This document shows positions 1 to 10,200 of a stretch of DNA of 64,000 nucleotides, in pieces (the first letter of the stretch is position 1; each line of letters begins with the position of its first letter). The notes beneath the pieces are model-generated. The model made no database searches and was not told the DNA's origin. It saw nothing but the letters and a program-made list of their open reading frames with translations. The position numbers and the translations under genes were made by a program. The stretch lies in the NCBI RefSeq assembly GCF_014863605.1, contig NZ_CP062252.1:124001-188000 (forward strand). Direction: 5' to 3'. Source of the DNA: Pseudomonas allokribbensis. Lineage in GTDB: Bacteria > Pseudomonadota > Gammaproteobacteria > Pseudomonadales > Pseudomonadaceae.

Positions 1-301
1 ACGGTTTGCCCGTCGCCGGATCATTACGTGTAACCGCCGCCAGCAAGGCTGTGTGACCTGCCTCATTCGGATACTCCATGTACCAGACCTGCAGCCTCGG
101 ATGTACCGATTGCACCGCATCGACCAGCTCACCTGGCGGTAGACGCTGCCCCTCGGCCGACGCCGTGTAAAACCCAGGGTTCAGCCACTCATCCAGCTCA
201 TGGTTGAACGCCAGAATGCTCCCGGTGATTCCCGCCAGCAGCAGAAACACAGCCGTGGCCAACCCGATATACCGGTGCAGTAAAACCAGAAACGAACGCA
301 T
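1..301 (-). CDS. PepSY-associated transmembrane protein (partial, 3' end outside window)
   Basis: The minus strand is open from an ATG at 301 to the window edge, giving about 100 residues of N-terminus. It starts MRSFLVLLHRYIGLATAVF, followed by a hydrophobic helix (about residues 9-31) and NHELDEWLNP. This is the usual first membrane segment of PepSY-associated TM helix proteins (PiuB-like, iron-regulated inner-membrane proteins, some of which act as ferric-siderophore reductases). It lies 76 nt downstream of the siderophore receptor on the same strand, which fits a role in iron uptake. The function is inferred from the family and context. A hairpin sits between the two genes, so it may not be fully co-transcribed with the receptor. 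Confidence 0.75.
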   Translation of the reverse strand, partial: MRSFLVLLHRYIGLATAVFLLLAGITGSILAFNHELDEWLNPGFYTASAEGQRLPPGELVDAVQSVHPRLQVWYMEYPNEAGHTALLAAVTRNDPATGKP

Positions 302-324
302 GAAATTTTCCCCACGAATACGAC

Positions 325-357
325 AAAGCCAGTCCCTGAATCTCAGGGACTGGCTTT
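325..357. terminator. Hairpin between receptor and PepSY gene
   Basis: There is a perfect 15-bp stem (325-339 with 343-357) and a 3-nt loop, with a T-run on the plus strand to 360. On the minus strand, the direction of the flanking genes, only TTT follows the stem. It could therefore be a weak terminator or attenuator between receptor and PepSY gene. Confidence 0.55.
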
Positions 358-377
358 TTTATGCACAAGACAAAGGC

Positions 378-2879
378 TTAGAACTGGTAGCTGACCGTGG
401 CGGCGACGTTGCGCTCCTCGCCCATGTAGCAGAAGTTCAGACTGGCGCAGGAGGCCACGTAGGATTCGTTGGTCAGGTTGTTCGCATTCAGGCGTACGTC
501 CACACCCTTCAAGCCAACTTTGCCCAGGTCATAACCGATCGACGCGTCGAACAACGTGTAGGACGGCACCTTCATGGTGTTCTCTGCATCCGCCCAGCTG
601 TAGCCGACGTAACGCACACCGCCGCCCACTCGCACGCCATCAAGCGCCGCACTGTCGAACTTGTAGTCCGCCCACAGCGATGCCATGTGACGCGGTGCCT
701 GGGTTGGCGAGTTGCCTTTATTCTCGATCACGTTTGTCGGGGTGCTCAGGGTGCTGACCATCGACTTCGAGTACTCGATGTCAGTGAAGGTGTAGCTACC
801 GAGCACTTTCAGGTTATCGGTCAACTGCATGTGCGCTTCCAGTTCCAGACCCTGAGAGCGGACAGCGCCTACAGCGCGATAGAAGTTTTCCTGCGGCAGT
901 TTGGTCGCCAGGTTTTCCTGGTCGATGCGGAACAACGAGGCCGTGAACAGATTGTCGGTGCCAGGTGGCTGGTACTTCAGACCTGCTTCCCACTGCGTGC
1001 CATCCGTTGGTGCCAGCGGATTACCGGCACTGTCGGCATAGGAGTTGGGGTTGAACGACTCCGAGTAGCTGATGTACGGCGCCAGGCCGTTATCGAACAG
1101 GTACAGCGCCCCGACACGGCCCGTCAGTTTGGTGCGCTTGTCGCTGATCTCGGTGCCGACCGGACGGCTCGCCTCGGCAATCCGGTTTTCCTCGGACGTC
1201 TCTACCCAGTCCTGCCGCAGACCGAGGGAGAAGCGCCATTTGTCCATCTCAATCAGGTCTTGCAGGTAAACCCCGGTCTGCTCCAGGCGCCGCAGGTAAC
1301 TGGTTTCACCGTACGGCGTAATAGCGGAATTGCCGTACACCGGGTTGAACGCATTGATCGGCGCCAGGCCACCGCTGGTCCAGTCGACCACGGTTTTGCG
1401 TCGCTGGTAATCCGTTCCCATCAGCACCGTGTGCTTGGTCGCACCGGTGAAGAATTCGGCCTGGAGCATGTTGTCGACGATGAACGCATGCAGTCGCTCG
1501 TCACCGCCGGTGTAGTAGCGATTCAGCTCGTTGCTGGTCGGCGACGTCCAGCCATAGGCATACACCTGATCCATGTTCACTTTGGAGTCGAGGTAGCGGA
1601 AGTTCTGCCGTGCGGTGAAGACGTCGTTGAAGCGATGTTCGAACTGATAGCCGAACGACTGCTGATCGCGGGAGTAACCATCGACTCCCGGTTCGCCTTC
1701 GAAGAAGTGCGGTGAGATCCGGTTGCCGTTGCGCTGATGAATCGTGCCGTCGGCCGGCACGCCACCGTGATAGCCGCCATCCGGGTCATGTTGCAGATAC
1801 GCCTGCAGGGTCAGTGAAGTGTCTTCGTTGAAATCGATGCTGACCGTCGGCGCGAGGGCGAAGCGTTTTTCCTTGTTGTGGTCGAATTGCGTGTCGGACT
1901 GATCCGTCAAACCGATCAGACGATAGGCGATGCGCTTGTCGTCATCGACCGGGCCGCTGAAGTCAAAACCAACACCGCGCTGGCCCTGAGTGCCAACGGT
2001 GGCCTGAACCTGATGATAGGACTCGTACAACGGTTTCTTGCTGGTCAACGCCACCAGCCCGCCCGGTGAACTGCGGCCGTACAACACCGACGACGGGCCT
2101 TTGAGAATGTCCACGCGCTCGAGGAAATAAGGATCGACCTGCATGGTGCTGTAGGTGCCGCTGTCGCCCATGGACTTGAGGCCGTCGAGGTAGATGTTAT
2201 CCACCGAGCCATCGTTGAAGCCGCGCATCGCCACGTAGTCGTAACGGTGCGTGGCGCCATAGGGGTTGGTCAGCACACCGGGGGTGTAGCGCATGGCCTG
2301 GGACACGGTTTGCGAGCCCTGATCGTCCATTTGCTCGCGGGTGACCACGGACACGCTTTGCGAGGTTTCCAGCAGCGCGGTACTGGTTTTGGTGGCGATC
2401 TGACTGTGCGTTGCGTTGTAGCCGTCCATGCTGCCCAGCGCGTTGCCGAGGGCAAAACCTTTGATGTCAGTGGTCGGCAGGGCCAGGGCTTCGGTTTCCG
2501 TGACGGAGCGCAACACATAGCTGCTGCCGTCCTGACTGACCGCCTCCAGCCCTGAGCCACCGAGCAGATGACTCAGTGCCTGATCGGTCGAATACTCGCC
2601 CTGTACGCCGGGTGATTGCCGGCCTTGAGTCTGTTGTGGGGTCATCGACAACGTGATGCCGGCCTGGCGCGCGAACTGATTCAGCGCCTCGCCCAGTGGC
2701 CCGGCGGCGATGTTGTAGCGATGGCTGCTGACCTCACTGCCGCTCGCCGCGACGCTCAGGTTCGGCAGCAGGCCGACGCCCAGTGCCGTGGAGAACAACG
2801 CGGCCCGAACGGCGTGGCGCAGAAGGCCCGATTCGGCAGTGAAATTCAGAGGGTTCTTACAGGTAACGCGCGCAGTCAT
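378..2879 (-). CDS. TonB-dependent siderophore receptor with STN signalling domain
   Basis: This 833-residue outer-membrane receptor imports a ferric siderophore using TonB energy. A signal peptide is visible (hydrophobic stretch ending near LPNLSVAAS). An STN domain follows (RYNIAAGPLGEALNQFARQ, about residues 50-105), then the plug (SVSVVTREQM, MRGFNDGSVDNIYLDG) and a beta barrel ending in the aromatic residue of VSYQF. The C-terminal CYMGEER stretch is typical of FhuA/FiuA/FoxA-type receptors. I chose the ATG at 2879 with GGAAA ahead of it over a TTG six codons upstream. The STN domain and the FecR/FecI genes just upstream indicate cell-surface signalling. The gene order matches sigma, regulator, receptor sets such as P. 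aeruginosa fiuIRA, but the siderophore cannot be read from sequence. Confidence 0.9.
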   Translation of the reverse strand: MTARVTCKNPLNFTAESGLLRHAVRAALFSTALGVGLLPNLSVAASGSEVSSHRYNIAAGPLGEALNQFARQAGITLSMTPQQTQGRQSPGVQGEYSTDQALSHLLGGSGLEAVSQDGSSYVLRSVTETEALALPTTDIKGFALGNALGSMDGYNATHSQIATKTSTALLETSQSVSVVTREQMDDQGSQTVSQAMRYTPGVLTNPYGATHRYDYVAMRGFNDGSVDNIYLDGLKSMGDSGTYSTMQVDPYFLERVDILKGPSSVLYGRSSPGGLVALTSKKPLYESYHQVQATVGTQGQRGVGFDFSGPVDDDKRIAYRLIGLTDQSDTQFDHNKEKRFALAPTVSIDFNEDTSLTLQAYLQHDPDGGYHGGVPADGTIHQRNGNRISPHFFEGEPGVDGYSRDQQSFGYQFEHRFNDVFTARQNFRYLDSKVNMDQVYAYGWTSPTSNELNRYYTGGDERLHAFIVDNMLQAEFFTGATKHTVLMGTDYQRRKTVVDWTSGGLAPINAFNPVYGNSAITPYGETSYLRRLEQTGVYLQDLIEMDKWRFSLGLRQDWVETSEENRIAEASRPVGTEISDKRTKLTGRVGALYLFDNGLAPYISYSESFNPNSYADSAGNPLAPTDGTQWEAGLKYQPPGTDNLFTASLFRIDQENLATKLPQENFYRAVGAVRSQGLELEAHMQLTDNLKVLGSYTFTDIEYSKSMVSTLSTPTNVIENKGNSPTQAPRHMASLWADYKFDSAALDGVRVGGGVRYVGYSWADAENTMKVPSYTLFDASIGYDLGKVGLKGVDVRLNANNLTNESYVASCASLNFCYMGEERNVAATVSYQF

Positions 2880-2965
2880 TGTAGGTTTCCGTTGCAAGTC
2901 GCGAAGGCTGAATTGAAGTGCTTACTGACTAAGCCGGCCTTGCCGCGAAAACCCGCCAAAAAATT

Positions 2966-3979
2966 TCAGACTGCTCGTTCCAGCGTGACCCACCAGCGGG
3001 TGCGATAGCGCAATTGCACCGGCAGCGTCTGCGGCAAAATTGCCAGCAACTTGTCGGTGTCATCGAGCCGGAACACGCCGGACAAGCGCAGATCCGCCAC
3101 CTGCGGGGCGCAATTCAGGAAGCCCTGACGGTAGCGGCCAACCTCATTGAGGAAGTCACCCAGGCGCATATTGCGCGTCACGATAAGCCCGTCGATCCAG
3201 GCGCCGGCATCCATGTCCAGCGGCGGAGCGGGACGCGCTTGATGGTGATCGATCAAGTAACTCTGACCGGCAAGCACCTCGGTGGAAGCGCCATCGCTCG
3301 TCCGCGGCGAATGAATCGCGACTCGGCCACTGGTGACGCTCAGGCGCGTGCAATCACCTTCCTGACGCAGGATGAAGCGCGCGTTGAACGGCTCATAACT
3401 GCCATGACGATTTTGCACTCGCAGCGGTCGATCAATCCCCGAACCTTCGTCGGCGCCGCCGCAGGTCACGATGATCTCGCCCCGGGTCAGTTTGATCAGC
3501 CGCTGTTGCGCGGTGTAATCGAGGTCCACGGCGCTGGCCGTGTTCAGTTCGATCCGCGTACCGTCGGGCAACTGGAATCCGCGGCGCTCGCCGGTGGCGG
3601 TAGCGTAATCGGCGCTCCACTGCTGCCAGGCTGACATGTCTTTGGCCAGCCACGCGGCGGAGCCCATCAACAACGCACCGGACAGCAGCTTCAATGCCTG
3701 ACGGCGACCCAGGCTCTGCGCACTGTTTTCCAGTGTGTTGAATGCCACTTGCGCACCCGGAACGGCGCGCAGATTTTGGGTCAGCTCACTTTGCAACGAC
3801 TGCACCCGCTGCCAGGCCAGTTCGTGATCGTGGTGCTCGGCGCGCCATTGTTCACATTGGTGGTTCAGGCGCGGATTGCCGTGGTTATTGCGCAGGCGCA
3901 GCAGCCAGTGGATCGCCTGTTTGACCACTTGTTGCGGTGGCTCGGCGCGGCGAGCGAGTGACACGTTATCCACCGGCAT
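2966..3979 (-). CDS. FecR-type anti-sigma/regulator
   Basis: This 337-residue inner-membrane regulator would pass the periplasmic signal from the STN domain of the receptor to the sigma factor. It has the N-terminal DUF4880-like region (QAIHWLLRLRN, CEQWRAEHHDHELAWQRV), one hydrophobic segment (KLLSGALLMGSAAWLA, about residues 95-112) and the FecR core (RRGFQLPDGTRIELNTASAVDL). The open frame runs 39 codons further upstream, but the ATG at 3979 overlaps the sigma stop by one base (TGATG), the usual coupled arrangement, so I start there. The gene ends 87 nt before the receptor start. Confidence 0.88.
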   Translation of the reverse strand: MPVDNVSLARRAEPPQQVVKQAIHWLLRLRNNHGNPRLNHQCEQWRAEHHDHELAWQRVQSLQSELTQNLRAVPGAQVAFNTLENSAQSLGRRQALKLLSGALLMGSAAWLAKDMSAWQQWSADYATATGERRGFQLPDGTRIELNTASAVDLDYTAQQRLIKLTRGEIIVTCGGADEGSGIDRPLRVQNRHGSYEPFNARFILRQEGDCTRLSVTSGRVAIHSPRTSDGASTEVLAGQSYLIDHHQARPAPPLDMDAGAWIDGLIVTRNMRLGDFLNEVGRYRQGFLNCAPQVADLRLSGVFRLDDTDKLLAILPQTLPVQLRYRTRWWVTLERAV

Positions 3980-4479
3980 CAGCTTTCGTACCGCAGCACG
4001 TAGCAGTGATACAGCGCATCGGCGACGTAGCGCTCCACCGAGCGCAAGGACAGGCCCATCTGCTCGGCGATCTGCTTGTGGGTCAATCCTTCGCACTGCG
4101 CCAGGAGAAACGCCTGACGTACTTTTGGCTTCAGTCCTTCAAGCATGCGGGCAATGCTTTCCAGCAGCTCGATCACCAGTGCGCGGGATTCGGCGCTGGG
4201 TGTTTCGGCTTCCGGCAGGTGGGCGATGGTTTCCAGATACGCGCGTTCGATTTCTTCGCGCCGCCAATGGTCGATCACCAACCCACGAGCGATGGTGCGC
4301 AGAAACGCGCGGGGCGCCTTGAGTTCGAGACGTTCGGTGCGTTGCAGCAGGCGAACGAACGTGTCCTGGGCCAGATCCGCCGCATCGGCCGCATTGCCCA
4401 GCCGCGCGCGCAACCAGCCGTTGAGCCAGCCGTGATGACGACTGTAAAGCGCCTGTACTGCAAACTCAGGTGAGGACAT
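3979..4479 (-). CDS. FecI-type ECF sigma factor
   Basis: This 166-residue extracytoplasmic-function sigma factor would direct transcription of the adjacent receptor. Region 2 is recognisable (ADLAQDTFVRLLQR, RAFLRTIARGLVIDHWRR) and region 4 carries the helix-turn-helix (LTHKQIAEQMGLSLRSVERYV). I use the ATG at 4479 (MSSPEFAVQALY). The open frame upstream of it runs through the Fur-box-like site and has no good ribosome site. The gene is translationally coupled to the FecR gene. Iron starvation, through Fur, plus the siderophore signal should control it. Confidence 0.9.
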   Translation of the reverse strand: MSSPEFAVQALYSRHHGWLNGWLRARLGNAADAADLAQDTFVRLLQRTERLELKAPRAFLRTIARGLVIDHWRREEIERAYLETIAHLPEAETPSAESRALVIELLESIARMLEGLKPKVRQAFLLAQCEGLTHKQIAEQMGLSLRSVERYVADALYHCYVLRYES

Positions 4480-4506
4480 GAACGCGACAGCCCGAACGCC
4501 ACAAAT

Positions 4507-4525
4507 GATAATTAGTCGCATTGTC
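4507..4525 (-). promoter_or_regulatory. Fur-box-like site upstream of the FecI gene
   Basis: Read on the minus strand, GACAATGCGACTAATTATC matches 14 of 19 positions of the Fur consensus GATAATGATAATCATTATC. It lies about 28 nt upstream of the sigma-factor ATG, where iron repression would be expected. Confidence 0.6.
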
Positions 4526-4647
4526 ATCAAGGGTTACAGAATTTGCAACCGGCGCTGCAAAACAGTCATCAAAAAATGACAGGCGAACGCTCTGGCACGC
4601 CGTTCGGCGGGAATCTGGCAGAAATGCCGTCCATTTCCTACAAAGCG

Positions 4648-4675
4648 CTAAGTTTTCTCCGAAGCGTGCCGACAG
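4648..4675 (+). promoter_or_regulatory. Candidate sigma-28 (FliA) promoter for the chemoreceptor
   Basis: CTAAGTTT, 12 nt, GCCGACAG closely resembles the FliA consensus TAAAGTTT-N11-GCCGATAA. It lies about 115 nt upstream of the chemoreceptor start. Chemoreceptor genes are commonly in the FliA regulon. This was found by eye only. Confidence 0.5.
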
Positions 4676-4790
4676 ACTGGTGAGACATGCGTGCACCAAA
4701 GTAGAGCGGCCATCAGAACGCTGCCTGCGCTGTACATGGAATGTTGCATCCGGAACGCATCCCCACTTTTGGCATAAGAAGTCCCATGAA

Positions 4791-6671
4791 ATGAATCTCA
4801 AGTTCAGCCATAAAATCCTGTTGGCCGCCTCGGGCGTCGTGGTCCTGGCGTTCGCGCTGTTCACTCTGTACAACGACTATCTGCAGCGAAACACCATTCG
4901 CCAGAACCTCCAGTCCTCCGTCCAGCAGGCCGGCGACCTGACCGCCAGCAGTGTGCAGAACTGGATGAGCGGGCGGATTCTGGTGCTGGAAAACCTCGCG
5001 CAGAACGTCGCCCATCAAGGCAAGAATGCCGACTTCCCTGGGCTGGTCGATCAACCGGCCTTCACCTCGAACTTCCAGTTCACCTACGTCGGCCAGGCCA
5101 ACGGTGTGTTCACCCAACGCCCTGACGCGAAGATGCCGGACGGCTACGACCCGCGTCAGCGCCCTTGGTACAAGCAGGCCGTGGCCGCTGACCAGACCAT
5201 GCTGACCCCGCCATACATGGCCGCCGTCGGCGGTCTGGTGGTGACCATCGCCATGCCGGTGAAAAAGAACGGCGAGCTGCTCGGTGTGGTGGGCGGTGAC
5301 CTGAGCCTGGAAACCCTGGTGAAGATCATCAACTCGGTGGACTTCGGTGGCCTGGGCCACGCGTTCCTGGTCAGCGGTGACGGTCAGGTGATCGTCAGCC
5401 CGGACAAAGACCAGGTGATGAAGAACCTCAAGGACATCTACCCGAACGCCGATGTGCGTATCCAGAAGGGCAACCAGAACGTGGTGCTCAACGGTCAGGA
5501 GCGCATCCTGTCGTTCACCCCGGTCACCGGTCTGCCGAATGCCGAGTGGTACATCGGTCTGTCGATCGACCGCGACAAGGCCTACGCCGCACTCAGCCAG
5601 TTCCGTACTTCGGCACTGATCGCGATGTTCGTCGCAGTGGGTGCGATTGCGGTCTTCCTGAGCCTGTTGATCACCGTGCTGATGCGTCCGCTGATCACCA
5701 TGGGCCGTGCGATGCAGGACATCGCCCAGGGCGAAGGCGATCTGACCCGTCGTCTGGTAGTGGAAAGCAAAGACGAGTTCGGCGAGCTGGGCAGTTCGTT
5801 CAACCAGTTCGTGGAGCGGATTCACGCGTCCATTTCCGAAGTGTCTTCCGCGACTCGTCACGTACACGACCTGTCGCAACGCGTGATGGCATCGTCCAAC
5901 GCCTCGATCATCGGTTCCGACGAGCAAAGCGCGCGCACCAACAGCGTGGCTGCCGCGATCAATCAGTTGGGCGCCGCCACCCAGGAAATCGCCCGCAACG
6001 CTGCCGATGCTTCGCAACACGCCAGCGGCGCGAGCGAGCAGGCCGATGATGGTCGTCAGGTGGTCGAGCAGACGATTCAGGCGATGACCGAGCTGTCGCA
6101 GAAGATCAGCCTGTCGTGCACCCAGATCGAAACCCTGAATGCGAGCACCGACAACATCGGCCACATTCTCGATGTGATCAAAGGCATCTCCCAGCAGACC
6201 AACCTGCTGGCGCTCAACGCAGCCATCGAAGCGGCCCGTGCCGGTGAAGCCGGACGCGGTTTCGCGGTGGTGGCGGACGAGGTGCGCAACCTCGCTCACC
6301 GCACCCAGGAATCGGCGGAAGAGATCCACAAGATGATCACCTCGCTGCAGGTCGGCTCCCGTGAAGCGGTGACCACCATGAACGCCAGTCAGGCGTCCAG
6401 CGAAGAGAGCGTTGAAGTGGCGAACCAGGCCGGTCTGCGTCTGGTCAGCGTGACCCAGCGCATCGGCGAAATCGACGGCATGAACCAGTCGGTGGCAGCG
6501 GCTACCGAAGAGCAGACTGCGGTGGTGGAAACCCTCAACGTCGACGTCAACCAGATCAACCTGCTGAACCAGCAGAGCGTGGCCAACCTCAATGAAACGT
6601 TGAAGGATTGCGATGCGTTGTCGCAGCAGGCCAACCGTTTGAAACAACTGGTCGACAGCTTCAAGATCTGA
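4791..6671 (+). CDS. Methyl-accepting chemotaxis protein, amino-acid dCache type (PctA/B/C-like)
   Basis: This 626-residue membrane chemoreceptor has TM1 at about residues 8-26, a periplasmic dCache domain at about 30-275, TM2 at about 280-300, a HAMP domain, and a cytoplasmic signalling domain with the conserved hairpin tip ([20 protein letters not shown]). The dCache domain shows the amino-acid binding pattern: Y119, R124, W126, Y127, Y142 and D170, in [14 protein letters not shown] and GGDL. These match PctA ligand contacts. It likely steers swimming toward amino acids through CheA/CheW. I start at [11 protein letters not shown] because the longer open frame upstream is not family-like. 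An out-of-frame ATG sits 5 nt before this start. Confidence 0.92.
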   Translation: MNLKFSHKILLAASGVVVLAFALFTLYNDYLQRNTIRQNLQSSVQQAGDLTASSVQNWMSGRILVLENLAQNVAHQGKNADFPGLVDQPAFTSNFQFTYVGQANGVFTQRPDAKMPDGYDPRQRPWYKQAVAADQTMLTPPYMAAVGGLVVTIAMPVKKNGELLGVVGGDLSLETLVKIINSVDFGGLGHAFLVSGDGQVIVSPDKDQVMKNLKDIYPNADVRIQKGNQNVVLNGQERILSFTPVTGLPNAEWYIGLSIDRDKAYAALSQFRTSALIAMFVAVGAIAVFLSLLITVLMRPLITMGRAMQDIAQGEGDLTRRLVVESKDEFGELGSSFNQFVERIHASISEVSSATRHVHDLSQRVMASSNASIIGSDEQSARTNSVAAAINQLGAATQEIARNAADASQHASGASEQADDGRQVVEQTIQAMTELSQKISLSCTQIETLNASTDNIGHILDVIKGISQQTNLLALNAAIEAARAGEAGRGFAVVADEVRNLAHRTQESAEEIHKMITSLQVGSREAVTTMNASQASSEESVEVANQAGLRLVSVTQRIGEIDGMNQSVAAATEEQTAVVETLNVDVNQINLLNQQSVANLNETLKDCDALSQQANRLKQLVDSFKI

Positions 6672-6683
6672 TCGCTTGCGGTC

Positions 6684-6725
6684 AAAAAAAAGCCCGCTGC
6701 GGAGTGATCCGCAGCGGGCTTTTTC
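6684..6725. terminator. Bidirectional terminator between convergent genes
   Basis: An A-run, then stem AGCCCGCTGCGGA, loop GTGA, the matching stem and a T-run. It serves the chemoreceptor on the plus strand and the pvfD-like gene on the minus strand. Confidence 0.9.
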
Positions 6726-6730
6726 ATGCC

Positions 6731-7198
6731 TTATACAAACAGCTTCAGCACATTGCCCATCGCATCATCGGCAAACCCCTGGACGAAATCCTTGAACCCC
6801 GGCAGCGCCTCGGGCCCACCGTTGGCCGGCTCGGCAATGATCGTCCAGGTCGCCCGCGACTTGCCCGCGCTCAGCGACTCCACATTCATCGCCGCCCACA
6901 GATTGGCCACGCCCAGGGTGTTGTAGATCGTGGTCCAGGTCATGCTCAGCGCCTGGTCATCCCGGGAGTTGAGTTGCTCGACCACCACGTTGCCGTCCTT
7001 GAAGAACTTCTTGCGCAGCGAAGACACGCCTTCACCGGTCATCTCGATGTGCGACAGCGCCGGAATGAAACGGTCGAAGCCGTCGAATTTGCCGACCACC
7101 GCCCACACTTGCTTGGCGTCCACCGGCACTTCCACCGAAGACACGACGTGGCAGCCGTGAGGGTTTTTGATCAGGGTGTCGGGTTGAAGATTGCTCAT
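6731..7198 (-). CDS. pvfD: SRPBCC (polyketide cyclase-like) protein of the pvf/mgo operon
   Basis: This 155-residue START/SRPBCC-fold protein begins with a typical strand-helix stretch (VVSSVEVPVDAKQVWAVVGK, then FDGFDRFIPALSHIEM). It is the last gene of a four-gene operon and matches mgoD of Pseudomonas syringae and pvfD of P. entomophila in kind and position. SRPBCC proteins bind hydrophobic ligands in a deep pocket, so it may bind or shape an intermediate of the signal made by this cluster. Its exact reaction is unknown. AAGGAG precedes the ATG at normal spacing, and the gene lies 23 nt after the NRPS stop. Confidence 0.75.
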   Translation of the reverse strand: MSNLQPDTLIKNPHGCHVVSSVEVPVDAKQVWAVVGKFDGFDRFIPALSHIEMTGEGVSSLRKKFFKDGNVVVEQLNSRDDQALSMTWTTIYNTLGVANLWAAMNVESLSAGKSRATWTIIAEPANGGPEALPGFKDFVQGFADDAMGNVLKLFV

Positions 7199-7221
7199 GG
7201 TGTTGCTCCTTGGTGGGTGAT

Positions 7222-10200
7222 TCAGATGAAGTTGATTTCTTTCAGGTAATCGCAGCCACGACGCAGCAGCGCCGGGGATTTCTCCGGGTAGTGCGCGCCC
7301 ATCTGCTGCACGCCGGCCTGGGCGTTGGCATGGCCGATCAGGGAGATGTCGCCGATGTCTTCCTCGAAGCCATTGAGGTAGAAACCGAGCACGCCGAACA
7401 GCGCGTTGTCGGCATCGACCCGGCCCAGTTGCTGCTGCCAGTCGGCGACGCTGACCAGCGAAAACTCGCTGCCGGTTTCGCGGAATGACGCGACGTAGGC
7501 ATCCCAGCTCAGAGGCTCTGGGTTATGCAGGTTGAACACCGCCCGTTCGGGCGAGTAACGGCTGGCGTGGAAGGCGATGAAACGGGCGAGAAAGTCCACC
7601 GGCATCAGGTCGAAATTCAACGCGAAGGCCGGCACCTGCCCGAGCTGGATCGAGCCCTTGAGCATCAGCATCAAACGGTTCTTGTGCGGCTGGCACACGC
7701 CACTGAGGCTGTTGAAACTGATGTTGCCGGGCCGATACAGATTGACCCGCACCCCGCGTTCCCGCGCCCGTTCGAGGATGCGTTCACCGACCCATTTCGA
7801 CAGGTTGTAGCCGTTGCGGATGTAGATCGGCGGCGTCGGTGCGGCGGGCAATTCCAGCACCCTGCCTGCGTCGTCGACAGTGCTGGAGGCCGACAGCGTC
7901 GAGACGAAATTGAAGACCTTCTTGCTGCGCCCTTCGCACAGCCGAAGCAGTTCGAAAATCGGCTCGACGTTGTCCGCCGCCAGCGACTCGTAGTCGAGGA
8001 CGTGATTGACGTTGGCGGCGTTGTGTACCAGCGCGCCGAACTCCCGATCCAGTCGCTCGAAATCGCTATCGGCCAGGCCCAATTGCGGCCGGGTGATGTC
8101 GGCCGAATAGACCCGTACCCGGCTCAGGTCCAGATGTTCCAGCCGGTTCTCTCGCAACGAATGGGCAAAGCGCTGCGCCGCCGTTTGCCCGCCGCCGTCG
8201 CGCACCAGGCACGCCACCTCGCTGGCGCCCCAACCCAACAACGCCTCGACGATGTGCACGCCGACAAAACTGTTGGCGCCGGTGACGATCACCTTGTGCA
8301 CATCGCCCATGCGGCTGATCGGCAACGGTTCGATTTCCAGCGGTCGCTCGGCATCGGCCATCGCCTGGGCACTGAGCACCGCGCTGTCATCGGTGCCGCG
8401 CACCAGTGTGGCGAGCTTGGCGATGGTCGGCAGTTCGATGAAGCGGTTGATGGAGATGCTGCGGCCGAATTCCTCCCGCAGACGCAGGAGCATGCGCGAC
8501 AACAGAATCGAGTGACCGCCGAGATTGAAGAAGCTTTCGTCGGTGGAAATGTCGCTGGTCGGCAGCTCCAGCAACTCGCCCCAGATCTCCAGCAGCAGCG
8601 CTTCGTCGGAGTTGGCCGGCAGACATTTGGGGCCGCTGTCCTGCACGCTGACCGGCAGCTCCAGCAAGGCCTTGCGATCGACTTTACCGTTGGCGGCAAA
8701 TGGCATGTTCGGTAGTTCCGTCCACGCTACCGGTTGCATGTAGTCGGGCAAAAACTGCTGGGCGTGTGCCTTCAGCGCATCACGGGCGGCGTCTGATTGC
8801 GGCTGGGCGAGGAACGCCAGAATCCGTCGCTGACTGTCGATCACCACGGCGATCTGCCGATACAACTGACTCTCGCGCAGGCACCGTTCGATCTCTTCCG
8901 GCTCGACCCGGAAACCCCGGATCTTCACCTGATTGTCGCGGCGTCCGCACAGCTCGATGCCATCCTCGCCCCACTTGGCCATGTCGCCGCTGCGGTAGGC
9001 GCGCAGACGCTGGCCGTCCGGCAATTCCAGGTTCAGATAGCGCTCCGCCGTCTGCTGTGGATTGTTCAGGTAACCCAGGCATACACCCGGGCCGACGATG
9101 AACAGTTCGCCTACCGTTTGCTCGGCCACCGGTTGTAGATCGTCATCGAGAATCAGCACCTGGCTGTTGGCAATCGGCCCGCCGAGGGTGCGATTGCTGT
9201 CGCCCGGTTGCAGTTGCCGCGCGGTGATCAACACCGTGGCTTCGGTGGGGCCGTAGAGGTTGTGCAGCTTGCCCTGGCGCGTCAGCTGTTCAATCACGAA
9301 CGGCTCGCAGACATCGCCGCCGGTCATGATTTGCCCGACGCTTTGCAGTTGCTCCAGCGGCAGGATGCTCAACAGCGCTGGCGGCAGGAACGCATGGGTC
9401 AGCTGCCGGCGGCGAATCAGCGCCACCAGTTGCAGCGGATCGCGGCGCTGGTTGCCGTCGGGCACCACAAGTTCCGCGCCTTCAAGCAAGGTCGGGAAGA
9501 TGTCGATCAATGAAGAGTCAAAACTCAGCGACGAGAACTGCAACACCCGACTCTCGGCGTGCAACTGCACGTAATCGGCGTACCACGCGGTGAAGTGCGC
9601 AAGGTTCGCCTGGCTGAGCAGCACACCCTTCGGATGCCCGGTGGTGCCAGAGGTGTAGAGCGCCATGCACGGCGCATCGAGCTCAGGCCGACGACGCATC
9701 AACGGCAACGACAGATCGGCGTCAGTGCTGTCGATGCGGCTGACATCCAGCCCCGGCATCGAAGCGCTCAGCGGATGTTCGCCGTCGTGCAGCAGCAACA
9801 CCGCCCCGGCGTTTTCCAGAATGTACTGCTGGCGCTGAAGCGGATGGCTCGGCTCCAGCGGCAGGTACACCGCGCCGCTGCCGAGAACCGCCAGGATCGA
9901 AGCGAACAGCGCATCGCATTTCGGCAGGCAAATCCCCACCACCCACGGTTGCGGTTGTGTCTCCAGCATTGCCAGCAACCGTTGCTGGATCGCCCGGCTG
10001 TGATCATGCAACTGGCGATAGCTGATCGACTGCTCGGCGAGGTGCAGCGCCGGGCGCTCCGCATGCTCGATCAGACTCTGTTGCAGCCGCTCGATCACCG
10101 GAGTCTGTGCCTGTTGCAGCAACGGCGGGTTGGCCGTGGCGTTGAAGCGATGCACATAGGCCAGGCTGTCGAGAAACAGCAGGTTTTCCACCTGCTCGAA

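Noticed and set aside
204..1715. Plus-strand frame opposite the siderophore receptor
   Set aside because: Shadow of the receptor gene; no recognisable domain, and the receptor frame is clearly real.
4713..6647. Minus-strand frame of 644 codons opposite the chemoreceptor
   Set aside because: Histidine/arginine-rich antisense translation with no domain; the chemoreceptor is unmistakable.
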